A DNA stretch of 64,000 bases from Rhodospirillales bacterium (GCA_018432935.1 JAHDSF010000002.1:120374-184373), one strand, 5' to 3'; positions 51,695 through 60,473 are shown, counted from the stretch's first letter. Translations and numbers: made by a program. The notes: a model not told the origin generated them from the sequence alone.

Positions 51695-52621
51695 ATGGAG
51701 ACCATGCAGAACCCCGACGCGCCTGCCGTTGCCAAGCCGCCCCGCAAGCCTGCCTGGATCCGAGTCAAAGCCCCGACCTCGCAGGGGTACGGTGAAACCA
51801 AGGCGCTCTTGCGCGAGCACCGGCTGCACACCGTCTGTGAGGAGGCGGCCTGTCCGAATATCGGCGAGTGCTGGGCGCGCAAGCACGCTACGGTGATGAT
51901 CCTCGGCGACATCTGCACGCGCGGCTGCCGCTTCTGCAACATCAAGACCGGGCGGCCGAACGCCGTCGACCCGTTCGAGCCGGAACGGGTCGCGATGACG
52001 ACAGCGATCTCGGGCCTGCGCCACGTCGTGGTCACCTCGGTCGACCGTGACGACCTGCCCGACGGCGGCGCCGGGCAGTTTGCCCGCACCATCCAGTGCA
52101 TCCGCGCCAAGACCCCGGAGACGACGATCGAGGTCCTCACTCCGGACTTCCGCGACAAGGGCTCGGCCTGGGAGGCGATCGTCGAGGCCCGGCCCGACGT
52201 CTACAACCACAACCTTGAGACCGTGCCGCGGCTCTACCTTTCGATCCGGCCGGGAGCGCGCTACTACAACTCGCTGCGGCTGCTGGACAGCGTCAAGCGG
52301 CGCGATCCGTCGCTGTTCACGAAATCCGGCCTGATGGTGGGCCTTGGAGAGACTCGCGAGGAGGTGCTGCAGGTGATGGACGATCTGCGCTCGGCAGACG
52401 TCGACTTCCTGACCATTGGCCAGTACCTGCAGCCGACCCCCAACCACGCCCCGGTCGACCGCTTCGTCACCCCCGAGGAGTTCGAGGAATACCGGAGCGC
52501 GGCGGTGGGCAAGGGGTTCCTGCTGGTTTCGGCCTCACCACTGACCCGTTCGTCATACCATGCCGACCGCGACTTCGCCGCCCTGCGTGCGGCGCGGGAG
52601 AAAAAGCTGGCTGCGGGCTGA
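51695..52621 (+). CDS. lipA: Lipoyl synthase
   Basis: Inserts two sulfurs into octanoyl groups to make lipoyl cofactors, needed by the lipoyl domains of PdhB and PdhC upstream. The 308-residue radical-SAM enzyme has both cluster motifs: the auxiliary cluster Cys48, Cys53 and Cys59 ([12 protein letters not shown]), and the SAM cluster Cys74, Cys78 and Cys81 (CTRGCRFC). An RSSYHAD-type C-terminal serine region is present ([11 protein letters not shown]). ATG at 51695 or 51704 are both possible. Placement by lpd makes functional sense. Confidence 0.97.
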   Translation: METMQNPDAPAVAKPPRKPAWIRVKAPTSQGYGETKALLREHRLHTVCEEAACPNIGECWARKHATVMILGDICTRGCRFCNIKTGRPNAVDPFEPERVAMTTAISGLRHVVVTSVDRDDLPDGGAGQFARTIQCIRAKTPETTIEVLTPDFRDKGSAWEAIVEARPDVYNHNLETVPRLYLSIRPGARYYNSLRLLDSVKRRDPSLFTKSGLMVGLGETREEVLQVMDDLRSADVDFLTIGQYLQPTPNHAPVDRFVTPEEFEEYRSAAVGKGFLLVSASPLTRSSYHADRDFAALRAAREKKLAAG

Positions 52622-52622
52622 G

Positions 52623-53111
52623 ATGCCGACCCACGCCGAGAAGAGGATCGTCCCCTACACGACCGAGCAGATGTTCGATCTGGTCGCCGAGGCGGAGCGC
52701 TACCCCGAATTCCTGCCCTGGGTTCGCGGCGCCCGTATCCGCCGGTGGGAGAGCGACCAGGTCTTCATCATCGACATGGCGGTCGGCTTCAAGATGTTCC
52801 GCGAGCATTTTACCACCCGCGACACCCTGAAGCGGCCTCATCGCATAGACGTCGAGTATTTTTCGGGGCCGTTCCACCATCTCACCAATCGCTGGACCTT
52901 CGAGCCCGTCGGGGACCGGCAATGTCTGCTCGATTTCTACATCGATTTCTCGTTCCGCTCGTTCTTCCTCGAGCGCATGGTCGGGGTGCTGTTCCATGAC
53001 GCCGTCAGGGTCATGGTCTCCGCGTTCGAGCGTCGGGCGGCGACGATCTACGGTCCGGCGGCCAAGCCGGTGGAGATGCTGCCGAAGCAGGCCCGCGGCG
53101 GTGCCGTATAG
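52623..53111 (+). CDS. ratA: RatA/COQ10-family START-like protein
   Basis: Polyketide cyclase/START-fold protein of the YfjG (RatA)/COQ10 family. The 162-residue protein has the family N-terminus (KRIVPYTTEQMFDLVAEAERYPEFLPW) and the GPFHHLTNRW segment. Family members bind ubiquinone in respiratory chains (COQ10), or have been reported to block ribosome subunit joining in E. coli; the ubiquinone role is the safer guess in this bacterium. It starts one base after lipA, a common pairing. Confidence 0.9.
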   Translation: MPTHAEKRIVPYTTEQMFDLVAEAERYPEFLPWVRGARIRRWESDQVFIIDMAVGFKMFREHFTTRDTLKRPHRIDVEYFSGPFHHLTNRWTFEPVGDRQCLLDFYIDFSFRSFFLERMVGVLFHDAVRVMVSAFERRAATIYGPAAKPVEMLPKQARGGAV

Positions 53112-53130
53112 GGCGGGGGGCCCTGTAGCG

Positions 53131-53796
53131 TCACGCCGCACCGTCGCTGGCGATGACGCCGTCCCGGATGCTGGTGATGACCGCCTCGGTGCGGTTGCGC
53201 GCCTTAAGCTTCTGCAGGATCGTCTTCACATGCACCTTGACGGTCCCCTCCAGCATGCCGAGATCGCGCGCGATCTGCTTGTTCGAGAGCCCCTTGGCCA
53301 TTCTTTTCAGCACCTCGCGCTGCCGGGGCGTGAGCGACGACGGGGCGAGGGAGGCCGGCGCACCGGCGGATTCGGCGGCCGATCCCGACACGATGGCGCT
53401 CACCGCCAGGGACGGGATGTACATCTCGCCCTCGAGCACCAGCGATAGCGCGTGGCGCAGCGCCCGGGTCGACATCGACTTCGGAATGTAGCCCCGGGCT
53501 CCCTCCTGAAAGGTGCGCTGGACGTCGGCATAGCTCTCGGACGACGTCACCACGATGACCGGGATCGTCGGCCAGTTCTCGCAGAACACGCGCAAGCCCT
53601 GGAAGCCGTCCATGCCCGGCATGGCGAGATCGAGCAGGATGGCGTCGAAACGCTCACGGGTGAGGCGATCGATAGCCTCGTCCACGCTGCCCGCCTCTTC
53701 GACCTCGCTGTCGGGAAGGACTTCGGGGATCAGCATCACCAGCCCCTTTCGGAACAGGACGTGATCGTCGATCGTCAGGATCCGCCTGGGCTCCAT
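53131..53796 (-). CDS. NarL/FixJ-family response regulator
   Basis: Two-component response regulator with an N-terminal receiver domain (phospho-acceptor Asp56 in DAILLDLAMPGMDG, acidic pair Asp10 and Asp11, conserved lysine in GYIPKS) and a C-terminal LuxR-type helix-turn-helix (LTPRQREVLKRMAKGLSNKQIARDLGMLEGTVKVHVKTILQKL). 221 residues, all key residues intact. It lies 76 bp after a kinase-like gene on the same strand that lacks ATP-binding residues; the partner that phosphorylates it is not obvious. Confidence 0.93.
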   Translation of the reverse strand: MEPRRILTIDDHVLFRKGLVMLIPEVLPDSEVEEAGSVDEAIDRLTRERFDAILLDLAMPGMDGFQGLRVFCENWPTIPVIVVTSSESYADVQRTFQEGARGYIPKSMSTRALRHALSLVLEGEMYIPSLAVSAIVSGSAAESAGAPASLAPSSLTPRQREVLKRMAKGLSNKQIARDLGMLEGTVKVHVKTILQKLKARNRTEAVITSIRDGVIASDGAA

Positions 53797-53872
53797 GGGT
53801 CACGCCTGCGTTCGGTTCCGCTGTCCACTTATCCTTGTCACTGTCGCCGGGAATGCAACGGCGAAATGGGGG

Positions 53873-54568
53873 TTATCCTTCAGCAATTTCGACGACGAGC
53901 CTGCTGGTAGCGGCCGAGCGGGCGTGCAGCGAAAGACCGATGCCGACAGATGCCGCGATCCGCGCCGCGATGATCAAACGCAGATCCGGCAGGGCTCGGC
54001 CGGCATCGTCTCCGGCAAGCCGGGCCGCCTCGAGGTCGGACGCCGACGGCGAGGTCCCGGTGAACCAGATCTCGAAGCGCGGTACGGCGCCCCGGAATCC
54101 CGCTACGACCTGGGGCGAGCGGTCGACCACGACTCCCAGCAGAAGCCCCAGCACGCGGCCGAAGAGGCGTGCGTCGGCAGAAATCATGCGTCCGCTGTCG
54201 ACCAGCCGGAGCGGCGCGCCCGGGGCGGTCGACTTGAGGCTCTCAATGATCCGCCGGCCCGCGACGGGGTGCTTGTCGACGGCCAAGGTTCCCGATTCGA
54301 TTTGACACAGATCGACGATCGCGTCGAGCGTCTGTGCAAGCGCCTCCGAAGAGCGCCTGATCCCCGAGACGATGGCGCCTACGGAAGGCCCACCGACCCT
54401 GGCCTCGAGCACTCCGGCGTAGAGATTGATGGCGTGGAGGTGCTGCTTCAGGGCATGACTGGCGTGGGGAAGCAGCCGGCCGGGCAACGACGACGGCGCG
54501 CCGACGCCCTCAACGATAGAAGGCCCGGAAGGCGACACCTTGGCATCGACCCATGACTCGCGAGGCAT
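53873..54568 (-). CDS. Degenerate histidine-kinase-like protein (ChpT-like phosphotransfer candidate)
   Basis: Unnamed. A 231-residue soluble protein. Residues about 34-95 look like a DHp dimerisation helix pair with the phospho-acceptor His38 in PHASHALKQHLHAINLY, close to the ASHDLRQPLHA box of hybrid kinases. The rest aligns by eye with the ATPase domain, but the key residues are lost: the N-box asparagine, the D-x-G (reads FTGTS) and the glycine-rich loop (reads ALPDLRLII). So it may transfer phosphate without using ATP, as the CtrA-pathway ChpT does, or act as a scaffold. The ATG is uncertain (TTG at 54604 possible). Confidence 0.65.
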   Translation of the reverse strand: MPRESWVDAKVSPSGPSIVEGVGAPSSLPGRLLPHASHALKQHLHAINLYAGVLEARVGGPSVGAIVSGIRRSSEALAQTLDAIVDLCQIESGTLAVDKHPVAGRRIIESLKSTAPGAPLRLVDSGRMISADARLFGRVLGLLLGVVVDRSPQVVAGFRGAVPRFEIWFTGTSPSASDLEAARLAGDDAGRALPDLRLIIAARIAASVGIGLSLHARSAATSRLVVEIAEG

Positions 54569-54695
54569 TCCTGATTGTTTGGTGCGTGAGCCTCCCGTCT
54601 GCAATGGGAAGGACGCGCATGCGGCGGAATGTCCCGGCCGGATAGCGTCGCAGTCCGCCGCAAGGCGCGGAAGGGCTAGACGAGAGGAATCGGGT

Positions 54696-55202
54696 TCAGT
54701 CGGCCGCCAAATCGTCGCTCACCAGGCTCAGCAGCAGCGTCAGCGCAGCGTCGACAGCCTGCAAGCGGACCGCGGCCCTGTCCCCGTCGAAGACGTACCG
54801 CTGGTGACGGACGGCAAACCCGGTGCGAGCCGCGGCGATGTGGACCAGCCCCACCGGCTTGATCGCCGTCGCCCCACCGGGCCCGGCGATCCCGGTGACG
54901 GCGACGCTGGCGTCGGCGCGCGAGAAGGCTACGGCTCCCTCGGCCATCGCCCGGGCAGTTGCCTCGCTGACTGCGCCGTGGCTCATCAGGAGGGACTCGG
55001 GCACGCCCAGCAGTTGGCTCTTCGATTCGTTGGTATAGGTGACGAAGCCGCGCTCGACGACCTCGGAGGAGCCGGGCACCGCGGTCAGGCACGCTGCAAT
55101 GAGGCCGCCGGTGCACGATTCTGCGGTCGCGATTCGCAATGCGCGCCGCCGGCACTCGGCCAGCACCTGCTCGGCGAGCGCAAGGCTGGAGGACGGAATC
55201 AT
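54696..55202 (-). CDS. cinA: CinA C-terminal domain protein (nicotinamide-nucleotide amidohydrolase PncC)
   Basis: Deamidates NMN to nicotinate mononucleotide in pyridine nucleotide recycling. The 168-residue protein is only the C-terminal CinA domain, with TAESCTGGLI (about residues 27-36), the GFVTYTNESK block, and GIAGPGGAT. The N-terminal MoCF-like domain of full CinA is absent, as in E. coli YgaD. Its ATG overlaps the pgpA stop (ATGA), a gene pair common in alphaproteobacteria. Confidence 0.92.
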   Translation of the reverse strand: MIPSSSLALAEQVLAECRRRALRIATAESCTGGLIAACLTAVPGSSEVVERGFVTYTNESKSQLLGVPESLLMSHGAVSEATARAMAEGAVAFSRADASVAVTGIAGPGGATAIKPVGLVHIAAARTGFAVRHQRYVFDGDRAAVRLQAVDAALTLLLSLVSDDLAAD

Positions 55203-55684
55203 ACGGCGCTCCAGTAGCTGGCGAACAGCCACACCAAGGGTGCCGCGATGGCCCCCGCAAGGACGTCGTCAAGCATGATCCCGATCCCTCCTGCCAACCG
55301 CCTGTCGGCCCAAGAGACGGGCCACGGCTTCACGATGTCGAGCATGCGGAATGCCAGGAACCCGACAGCATAGACCATGACATCGGGCCCGACGGCGATC
55401 AAGGTGATCGCCTGCCCGGCGACCTCGTCGATTACGATCGCCCCCGGATCGTGCTGGCCCGCCGCCTGGGCATAGCGGTGCGAGGACCACAGGCCTGCGC
55501 ATCCGACCGCGACGACGAACGACGCAACCGCGACGGCGCCTCCGGCGGAGGCGACAAGCCAGAGTATTGGCAGCGCAGACAAGGATCCCCATGTTCCGGG
55601 TACTGCCGGCAGCAAGCCAGCCCCGAACCAGGTCGCCAGCAGGAAGTGGCTTGTCGGCAGTCCCGGAGGTCGTCGCGACGTCAC
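55199..55684 (-). CDS. pgpA: Phosphatidylglycerophosphatase A
   Basis: Dephosphorylates phosphatidylglycerophosphate to phosphatidylglycerol in the inner membrane. The 161-residue protein has FGAGLLPAVPGTWGSL, the catalytic IVIDEVAGQ (a conserved D-E pair), and RMLDIVKPWP, with three to four membrane helices. GTG at 55684 with GAGGG before it is preferred; an ATG ten codons upstream (55714) is an alternative with no clear ribosome site. Cooperates with cdsA at 14.3 kb. Confidence 0.93.
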   Translation of the reverse strand: MTSRRPPGLPTSHFLLATWFGAGLLPAVPGTWGSLSALPILWLVASAGGAVAVASFVVAVGCAGLWSSHRYAQAAGQHDPGAIVIDEVAGQAITLIAVGPDVMVYAVGFLAFRMLDIVKPWPVSWADRRLAGGIGIMLDDVLAGAIAAPLVWLFASYWSAV

Positions 55685-55911
55685 CGTGCCCTCGGAGCAG
55701 TGTCTCCGGAGCATACCGGGTCAGTGTCGGCGAGAAAACGATTCGTCGACCGCGATGCAACCGTTGGATTAGCGCTTGCGTGGGAGCAGGTGGGTCGGCT
55801 ACCGTTCTCGTGGGTCTCCGGGGCAATCCCGGGGACGGGGAGCTAAGTGTCTGCGCCGCCTGAGACCTGCCACAGGCCGGATCCCGAATCGAAAGGGACA
55901 CAGGGGGTTGG

Positions 55912-57270
55912 ATGAAGGAAGACCATCCGCGAACGCCATGGTGGCTCGCAACGCGGAATTTGGTACGCCGAACCTTCCCGGAACGTCAGATCGTCCTTCG
56001 TACTGAAGGACGGCTTTCCTACATCCGCCTGACGACCTTTTCCCAGACGCTGCTTGCGGCGCTGGCCTTTTTCGTTCTGGTCTGGACTACATTCGGATCG
56101 ATCACCTTCGTCGTGCACCGCGACGTGATCGCCGCCAAGGAGCGCCGGTACGAGCAGATCGTCGCCGAGCGGGACCGTCGAATCGAGGAGGGGCTGAGGA
56201 GCCAACGGGCACTGGCCCACGAGTTCGAGGAGTGGAAGCGGCTCAACCGCACACTGACGGTCAACCTCGAGGATCAGACCGTGGTGGTGCGCAACCTGAC
56301 ATCCGAGAATCGGACCCTGCGGCACGAAATGGAGCAGGCGGCGACGCGACTCGCGTATGCCGAGAAGGAGCGCGACCGGATTCTTGCCGAACAGAGTTCC
56401 CTCGACAAGAAAATCAACAACCTGCGCAGCGCCGTCGTCAGCACCACGACCGACAACAGCGCCCTCAAGGGCCATCTCGATGCGTCGCGCAAGGAGTTGC
56501 TCGAGGCCCTCGCCGACCGCAATCAGATCATGGTCGAGGCGAACCGGATGCGCCGCCAGATCTCGGAATTGGAGACCCGCCTGTCGGGGCTTCAGGACGA
56601 GCAGTTCAACGCCGTTCAGCGGCTGAGCGAGCAGATGGACGGCCTGATCACGGGCACCCAGCGAATCGTCAAGCTGGCCGGGCTGGAGGTGTCCGATCTC
56701 CTGGTCGAGGATGACGCAACGTCGAGCTCCAACCAGGGTGGCCCCTTCGTGCCGACTCAGCCCGACGGGCTGCCGGGCGACCGCCTCAAGGCCGGCATCG
56801 AAGACCTCGAATCCCGGCTCGAGTTGTGGCAGCGCCTGCAGGGTGCGGTGCGACAGCTGCCACTGGCCCCGCCGCTGACCCACTATTACGTCACCAGCCC
56901 GTACGGGAAGCGACGGGACCCGGTGAACGGCCGCTGGGCGATGCATTACGGCATCGATTTCGGGAACCGCAGCGCGCGTGACCCCGTGCTGGCGACGGCC
57001 CCCGGAGTGGTCGAATTCGCGGGCTGGCGCGGCAATTACGGAAAAGTCGTCGAGATCGACCACGGCGCCGGAGTCAAGACGCGCTATGGCCATCTCCATA
57101 AAATGCTCGTTAAGAAGGGGGACGTGGTAAAATTCCACGACAAGATCGGGCTCGTCGGTAGCACGGGGCGAACCACCGGGGCGCACCTCCACTACGAGAT
57201 CTCGGTCAACGGCAAGCCCAGGGACCCCTCGAACTTCATTAGGGCAGGTCATTATGTTTACCAAGAGTAG
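55912..57270 (+). CDS. M23 family peptidoglycan endopeptidase with coiled coil
   Basis: Membrane-anchored murein hydrolase. The 452-residue protein has a basic cytoplasmic N-terminus, one membrane helix (about residues 40-65), a long coiled coil (about 75-260, heptads such as EHRVEQ-type pattern in RYEQIVAERDRRIEEG), and a C-terminal M23 domain with zinc ligands His345 and Asp349 (HYGIDFG) and HLH at about 424-426. It overlaps the bactofilin gene by 17 bases, a known pairing in alphaproteobacteria where bactofilin and M23 peptidases shape the cell. Confidence 0.93.
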   Translation: MKEDHPRTPWWLATRNLVRRTFPERQIVLRTEGRLSYIRLTTFSQTLLAALAFFVLVWTTFGSITFVVHRDVIAAKERRYEQIVAERDRRIEEGLRSQRALAHEFEEWKRLNRTLTVNLEDQTVVVRNLTSENRTLRHEMEQAATRLAYAEKERDRILAEQSSLDKKINNLRSAVVSTTTDNSALKGHLDASRKELLEALADRNQIMVEANRMRRQISELETRLSGLQDEQFNAVQRLSEQMDGLITGTQRIVKLAGLEVSDLLVEDDATSSSNQGGPFVPTQPDGLPGDRLKAGIEDLESRLELWQRLQGAVRQLPLAPPLTHYYVTSPYGKRRDPVNGRWAMHYGIDFGNRSARDPVLATAPGVVEFAGWRGNYGKVVEIDHGAGVKTRYGHLHKMLVKKGDVVKFHDKIGLVGSTGRTTGAHLHYEISVNGKPRDPSNFIRAGHYVYQE

Positions 57271-57730
57271 CAAGGGCACGGGCGAGACCGGCGGAAATCA
57301 GCCGGATGCGAACGTGCCGCCGTCGATTGTCAGCCTCGACATGCGGGTGATCGGCGATCTCCAGAGCGAAGGCGAGATCCACATCGACGGCATCGTCGAG
57401 GGTGACATCCGGAGCAAGCAACTCCTCGTCAGCGAGACGGCGACTGTCCGGGGCGAAATCGTCGCGGAGTCGGTACGCGTGCACGGCACCGTCAACGGTC
57501 AGATCAAGGCGGTGAACGTGAGCTTGGCCAAGACCGCGCGGGTCAACGGCGACATCCTTCACGAAACCCTTGCGATCGAGAAGGGGGCTTTCCTCGAAGG
57601 CCACTGCAAGCGGCTGAACGAGCGCAGGGACACGGCGGAGACGAAGGTGAACCTGGTGCCCAAGACGGCCCAGGCGCCAGCGTCTGTCACTTCCGCCAAG
57701 GCCTCGGAGAAAGAAGCCGCACAGGGCTGA
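57254..57730 (+). CDS. Bactofilin family cytoskeletal protein
   Basis: Polymer-forming protein with a beta-helical core that localises wall enzymes. The 158-residue protein has short flanks and a central DUF583 domain of six to seven repeats (residues about 25-125), shown by the periodic V-GDI, V-GEI, V-GQI pattern. The start overlaps the upstream M23 peptidase, so the two are made together. The convergent gap to the dehydratase holds a weak hairpin (57732-57767). Confidence 0.94.
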   Translation: MFTKSSKGTGETGGNQPDANVPPSIVSLDMRVIGDLQSEGEIHIDGIVEGDIRSKQLLVSETATVRGEIVAESVRVHGTVNGQIKAVNVSLAKTARVNGDILHETLAIEKGAFLEGHCKRLNERRDTAETKVNLVPKTAQAPASVTSAKASEKEAAQG

Positions 57731-57768
57731 CGCCGGTTTCGTCCTAATCCCCGACCGGGGCGCCGGCT

Positions 57769-58764
57769 TCAGTCCTGCGCCAGCGCGCGTGCGAACATCG
57801 CCGGGTCGGCGTTGCCGCCCGAGCCGACGACCACGACCGCTTGGCCTTTGACCGGCACCTGGCCGGCGAGCACCGCCGCCAGGGCCGCCGCGCCGCCCGG
57901 CTCGAGGCAGATCTTGAGGAACTCGAAGGCAACGCGCATCGCGCGCAAGGCCTCGGCATCGGTGGCGACCACGCCACCGGCCAGCAATGCCTTGTTGATC
58001 TCGAACGTGACTTTGCCGGGGGTGCCCACCAGCAAAGCGTCGCAGATCGATTTCCTGCCGGGAACGTTCGACTGTCGCGTCCCGGCGGCAAGGGAGCGCG
58101 CAGTGTCGTCGAACTCGGCCGGCTCGGCCGAGTAGGCGGCGACGTTGGGGAAGCGGCTCTTCAGTCCCGTCGCGGTGCCGGCGATCAAGCCGCCACCGCT
58201 GCAGGGCACCACCAGAGCATCCGGATCCACCCCCAGGGCGGCGAGGTCGTCGGCGATCTCGAGCCCGGTGGTTCCCTGGCCGGCGACGACGTAGCGGTCG
58301 TCGTAGGGGCGCACCAGGGCGAGACCACGCTCGCTTTCGATGCGGCGTCCGATCTCCTCGCGGTCCTCGCGGTCGCGGTCGTAGAGCACCACTTCGGCCC
58401 CGTAGGCCTTGGTGTTGTCGATCTTCATCTGCGGCGCATCGCTCGGCATCACGATCACGGCGGGAATGCCGAACACGCGCGCTGCTGCGGCGACGCCCTG
58501 AGCATGGTTGCCTGACGAGTACGCGACGACCCCGCGGGAGCGGGCTGCAGGGTCGAGGTGGGCAATGCAGTTGTAGGCGCCGCGGTACTTGAACGAGCCC
58601 GTTCTCTGCAGGCACTCCGCCTTGACGAACAGACGTCCGCCCAGCCTCTCGTTGAGGAGCGGCGATTCCAGCAACGGCGTCCGCACCACTTTGCCGGCGA
58701 GCGTGCGGCTGGCCTCCTCGACGTCAGCGAGAGTCACGGGAGTCAACGCGTTCGAGGAGCTCAT
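57769..58764 (-). CDS. Threonine/serine dehydratase-like PLP enzyme
   Basis: Fold-type II PLP enzyme, probably a catabolic threonine or serine dehydratase; serine racemase and hydroxyaspartate dehydratase are close alternatives. The 331-residue protein has the PLP lysine in RTGSFKYRGA (Lys59), SSGNHAQGVA, and the glycine-rich phosphate loop SGGGLIAG. It lacks the C-terminal regulatory domain of biosynthetic IlvA. Its start overlaps the end of the alpha/beta hydrolase by 41 bases. Confidence 0.88.
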   Translation of the reverse strand: MSSSNALTPVTLADVEEASRTLAGKVVRTPLLESPLLNERLGGRLFVKAECLQRTGSFKYRGAYNCIAHLDPAARSRGVVAYSSGNHAQGVAAAARVFGIPAVIVMPSDAPQMKIDNTKAYGAEVVLYDRDREDREEIGRRIESERGLALVRPYDDRYVVAGQGTTGLEIADDLAALGVDPDALVVPCSGGGLIAGTATGLKSRFPNVAAYSAEPAEFDDTARSLAAGTRQSNVPGRKSICDALLVGTPGKVTFEINKALLAGGVVATDAEALRAMRVAFEFLKICLEPGGAAALAAVLAGQVPVKGQAVVVVGSGGNADPAMFARALAQD

Positions 58765-59596
58765 GGATGGCCTCCAGGGCTGGCGGTTCGGTCAGGCTGG
58801 GCGCATGGCCTACGCCCGGAATGGTGACGAAACTCCACTCGGGAAAGGCCGCCTGCATGGCGGCGTAGCAGGAAGCCGAGAATACGCGCGATTTGTTGCC
58901 ACGCACAACCAGGCACGGGCGTGCCCGCGAGGCTCCATACAGCCGCCACAGCTCTTCCGGGTCGGGTTTCTCGGCGATCAGCGGACGCACGACGGCCACA
59001 TCCCAATCGTAGTGCAGCAGACCGTCGTCGCCGCGGCGAAAGGTGTTGCGCGCCAGCGTCAGCCAGTCGTCGTCGCCGTGGGCCGGCAGGTCGGGGAGGC
59101 TCTCCTTGAGGAACGCCGCCGCCTCCGACCAATCCGCCTGCGGATGGTCCCGACCGATGACCGTGAGGATGGAGGAGAGCCCGTCGGCCGCGACCTCGGG
59201 CCCGATATCGTTGAAGACAATCCCCGCCGGCAGCGTCGGCTGCAACACGCCGAGGCCGGCTGCCAGGATACCTCCCAGCGAGGTGCCGACGAACACGGCG
59301 CGGTGCAGCCCCAGCGCCGTCGCCGCATGGCGCACGTCGTCGACCAGCAGTCGGGGGTCGTAGCGGCGCCAGTCGCCGGCGCGGTCTGCCCCGCCCCGTC
59401 CGGGCATGTCGAGGCAGACGACTCGGCGCTTCTCCTGCAGCAGCTGCGCGAGAGCGGAGAAATCGGAAGCGTTGCGGGTCAGGCCTGCAAGGCAGAGCAC
59501 GGGAACCCCGTCGCCGCCCTGGTAATCCCGCACGGCCATGCAAAGGCCGTCCTGGGCGGCGATCCGACTGTCGGCAGAGGCCGCCGCTGCTGACAT
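58724..59596 (-). CDS. Alpha/beta hydrolase
   Basis: Hydrolase of the alpha/beta fold, substrate unknown. The 290-residue protein has the oxyanion segment CLAGLTRNASDF, the nucleophile Ser106 in VGTSLGG, and the base histidine in GVGHAPSL near the end. The ATG at 59596 has GGGGGA upstream and lies 7 bases after the haloacid dehalogenase stop; longer frames are unsupported. It overlaps the dehydratase by 41 bases. The three genes form one likely transcript. Confidence 0.88.
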   Translation of the reverse strand: MSAAAASADSRIAAQDGLCMAVRDYQGGDGVPVLCLAGLTRNASDFSALAQLLQEKRRVVCLDMPGRGGADRAGDWRRYDPRLLVDDVRHAATALGLHRAVFVGTSLGGILAAGLGVLQPTLPAGIVFNDIGPEVAADGLSSILTVIGRDHPQADWSEAAAFLKESLPDLPAHGDDDWLTLARNTFRRGDDGLLHYDWDVAVVRPLIAEKPDPEELWRLYGASRARPCLVVRGNKSRVFSASCYAAMQAAFPEWSFVTIPGVGHAPSLTEPPALEAIHELLERVDSRDSR

Positions 59597-59603
59597 TCCC
59601 CCG

Positions 59604-60293
59604 TCAGAGGCCGAGGAGCTGCGGCAGACGCGCCAAGCTGCTGATCTCAAAGGCCTGGGTGGGCAGCGCCTCGCGGCGATGACCAAGCCGGTTCACCCAT
59701 ACCGCCTTGAAGCCGTAGATCGATGCCGCCGCGGCGTCGAAGGCGCTCGAGGAAAGGAAGCAGATCCGCTCGGCGGGCAGGTTGAGGCGCTCGGCCACGA
59801 GCTGGTAGACCGCCGGATGCGGCTTGTAGTTCTTGGCGCCATCCGCCGAAATCCGTTCGTCGACCAGAGAGTAGAGTCCCGCGTTCTTGATCGATGACAT
59901 CAGCATCGACACCGTGCCGTTGGAGACCGTCGCGGTGCGGACGCCGGCCTGCTTGAGCCGGCTCAGCGCGTCCTTCACGTCGAGGTGGGGCTCCATCTGC
60001 AGGAACCTGGTCATCAGATGAGAACGCAGCGCCGCGTCCTTGTTGAGGCCCAGCGTCGTCATCGCCGCATCCAGGCTGCTGCCGGTCACGTGCCAGAAGT
60101 CCTCGTAAACGCCTACGAGGCTGCGCCACCAAGCGTATTCGATCTGCTTGCTGCGCCACAACTCGGCCAGGACCTCGGCCTTGTCGCCCAGGATATCGCG
60201 CCAACGACCCGCGCTGCTCTTGATATCGAACAGCGTGCCGTAAGCGTCAAAGACGCAGGCTCCGATCTCGTCTTTCGAAAAAGGCGACGGCAT
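59604..60293 (-). CDS. Haloacid dehalogenase type II
   Basis: HAD-superfamily enzyme resembling L-2-haloacid dehalogenases, which replace halogen with hydroxyl. The 229-residue protein has the nucleophile Asp16 in FDAYGTLFD, SNGTVSML, the lysine in KNYKPHPAVYQ, and the SSSAFDAAAA segment, all in the haloacid dehalogenase pattern. True dehalogenase activity is inferred; several annotated members are promiscuous. It starts the HAD-hydrolase-dehydratase run. Confidence 0.88.
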   Translation of the reverse strand: MPSPFSKDEIGACVFDAYGTLFDIKSSAGRWRDILGDKAEVLAELWRSKQIEYAWWRSLVGVYEDFWHVTGSSLDAAMTTLGLNKDAALRSHLMTRFLQMEPHLDVKDALSRLKQAGVRTATVSNGTVSMLMSSIKNAGLYSLVDERISADGAKNYKPHPAVYQLVAERLNLPAERICFLSSSAFDAAAASIYGFKAVWVNRLGHRREALPTQAFEISSLARLPQLLGL

Positions 60294-60375
60294 TCGGGTC
60301 TTCGCTCTCTCTCATGCTGAAAGCAGGAGTTTATGTGCCCTTCGACAATCCGGTCAAGCGGGCGAATGCTTCCTT

Positions 60376-60412
60376 CCCCTCGCCCCCATGAAATGGGGGA
60401 GGATCGGAGGGG
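60376..60412. repeat. Palindromic REP-like sequence downstream of the transglycosylase
   Basis: CCCCCAT (60383-60389) and ATGGGGG (60393-60399) make a perfect 7-bp hairpin with a GAA loop, flanked by CCCCTC (60376-60381) and GAGGGG (60407-60412), also complementary. No T-run follows. It lies in the 180-bp gap between two minus-strand genes. Similar words recur in many alphaproteobacterial genomes as I recall; I cannot count copies here. Confidence 0.45.
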
Positions 60413-60473
60413 GCCGGCGAAGCCCGTCCGGGGACCCAAGTCCTTAACTTGGATTCATTGCCCTGCTGGCGGG

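Noticed and set aside
52623..53111. ratA as a ribosome toxin with a RatB antitoxin
   Set aside because: No ratB-like gene follows; the COQ10-like ubiquinone-binding role and pairing with lipA are more likely.
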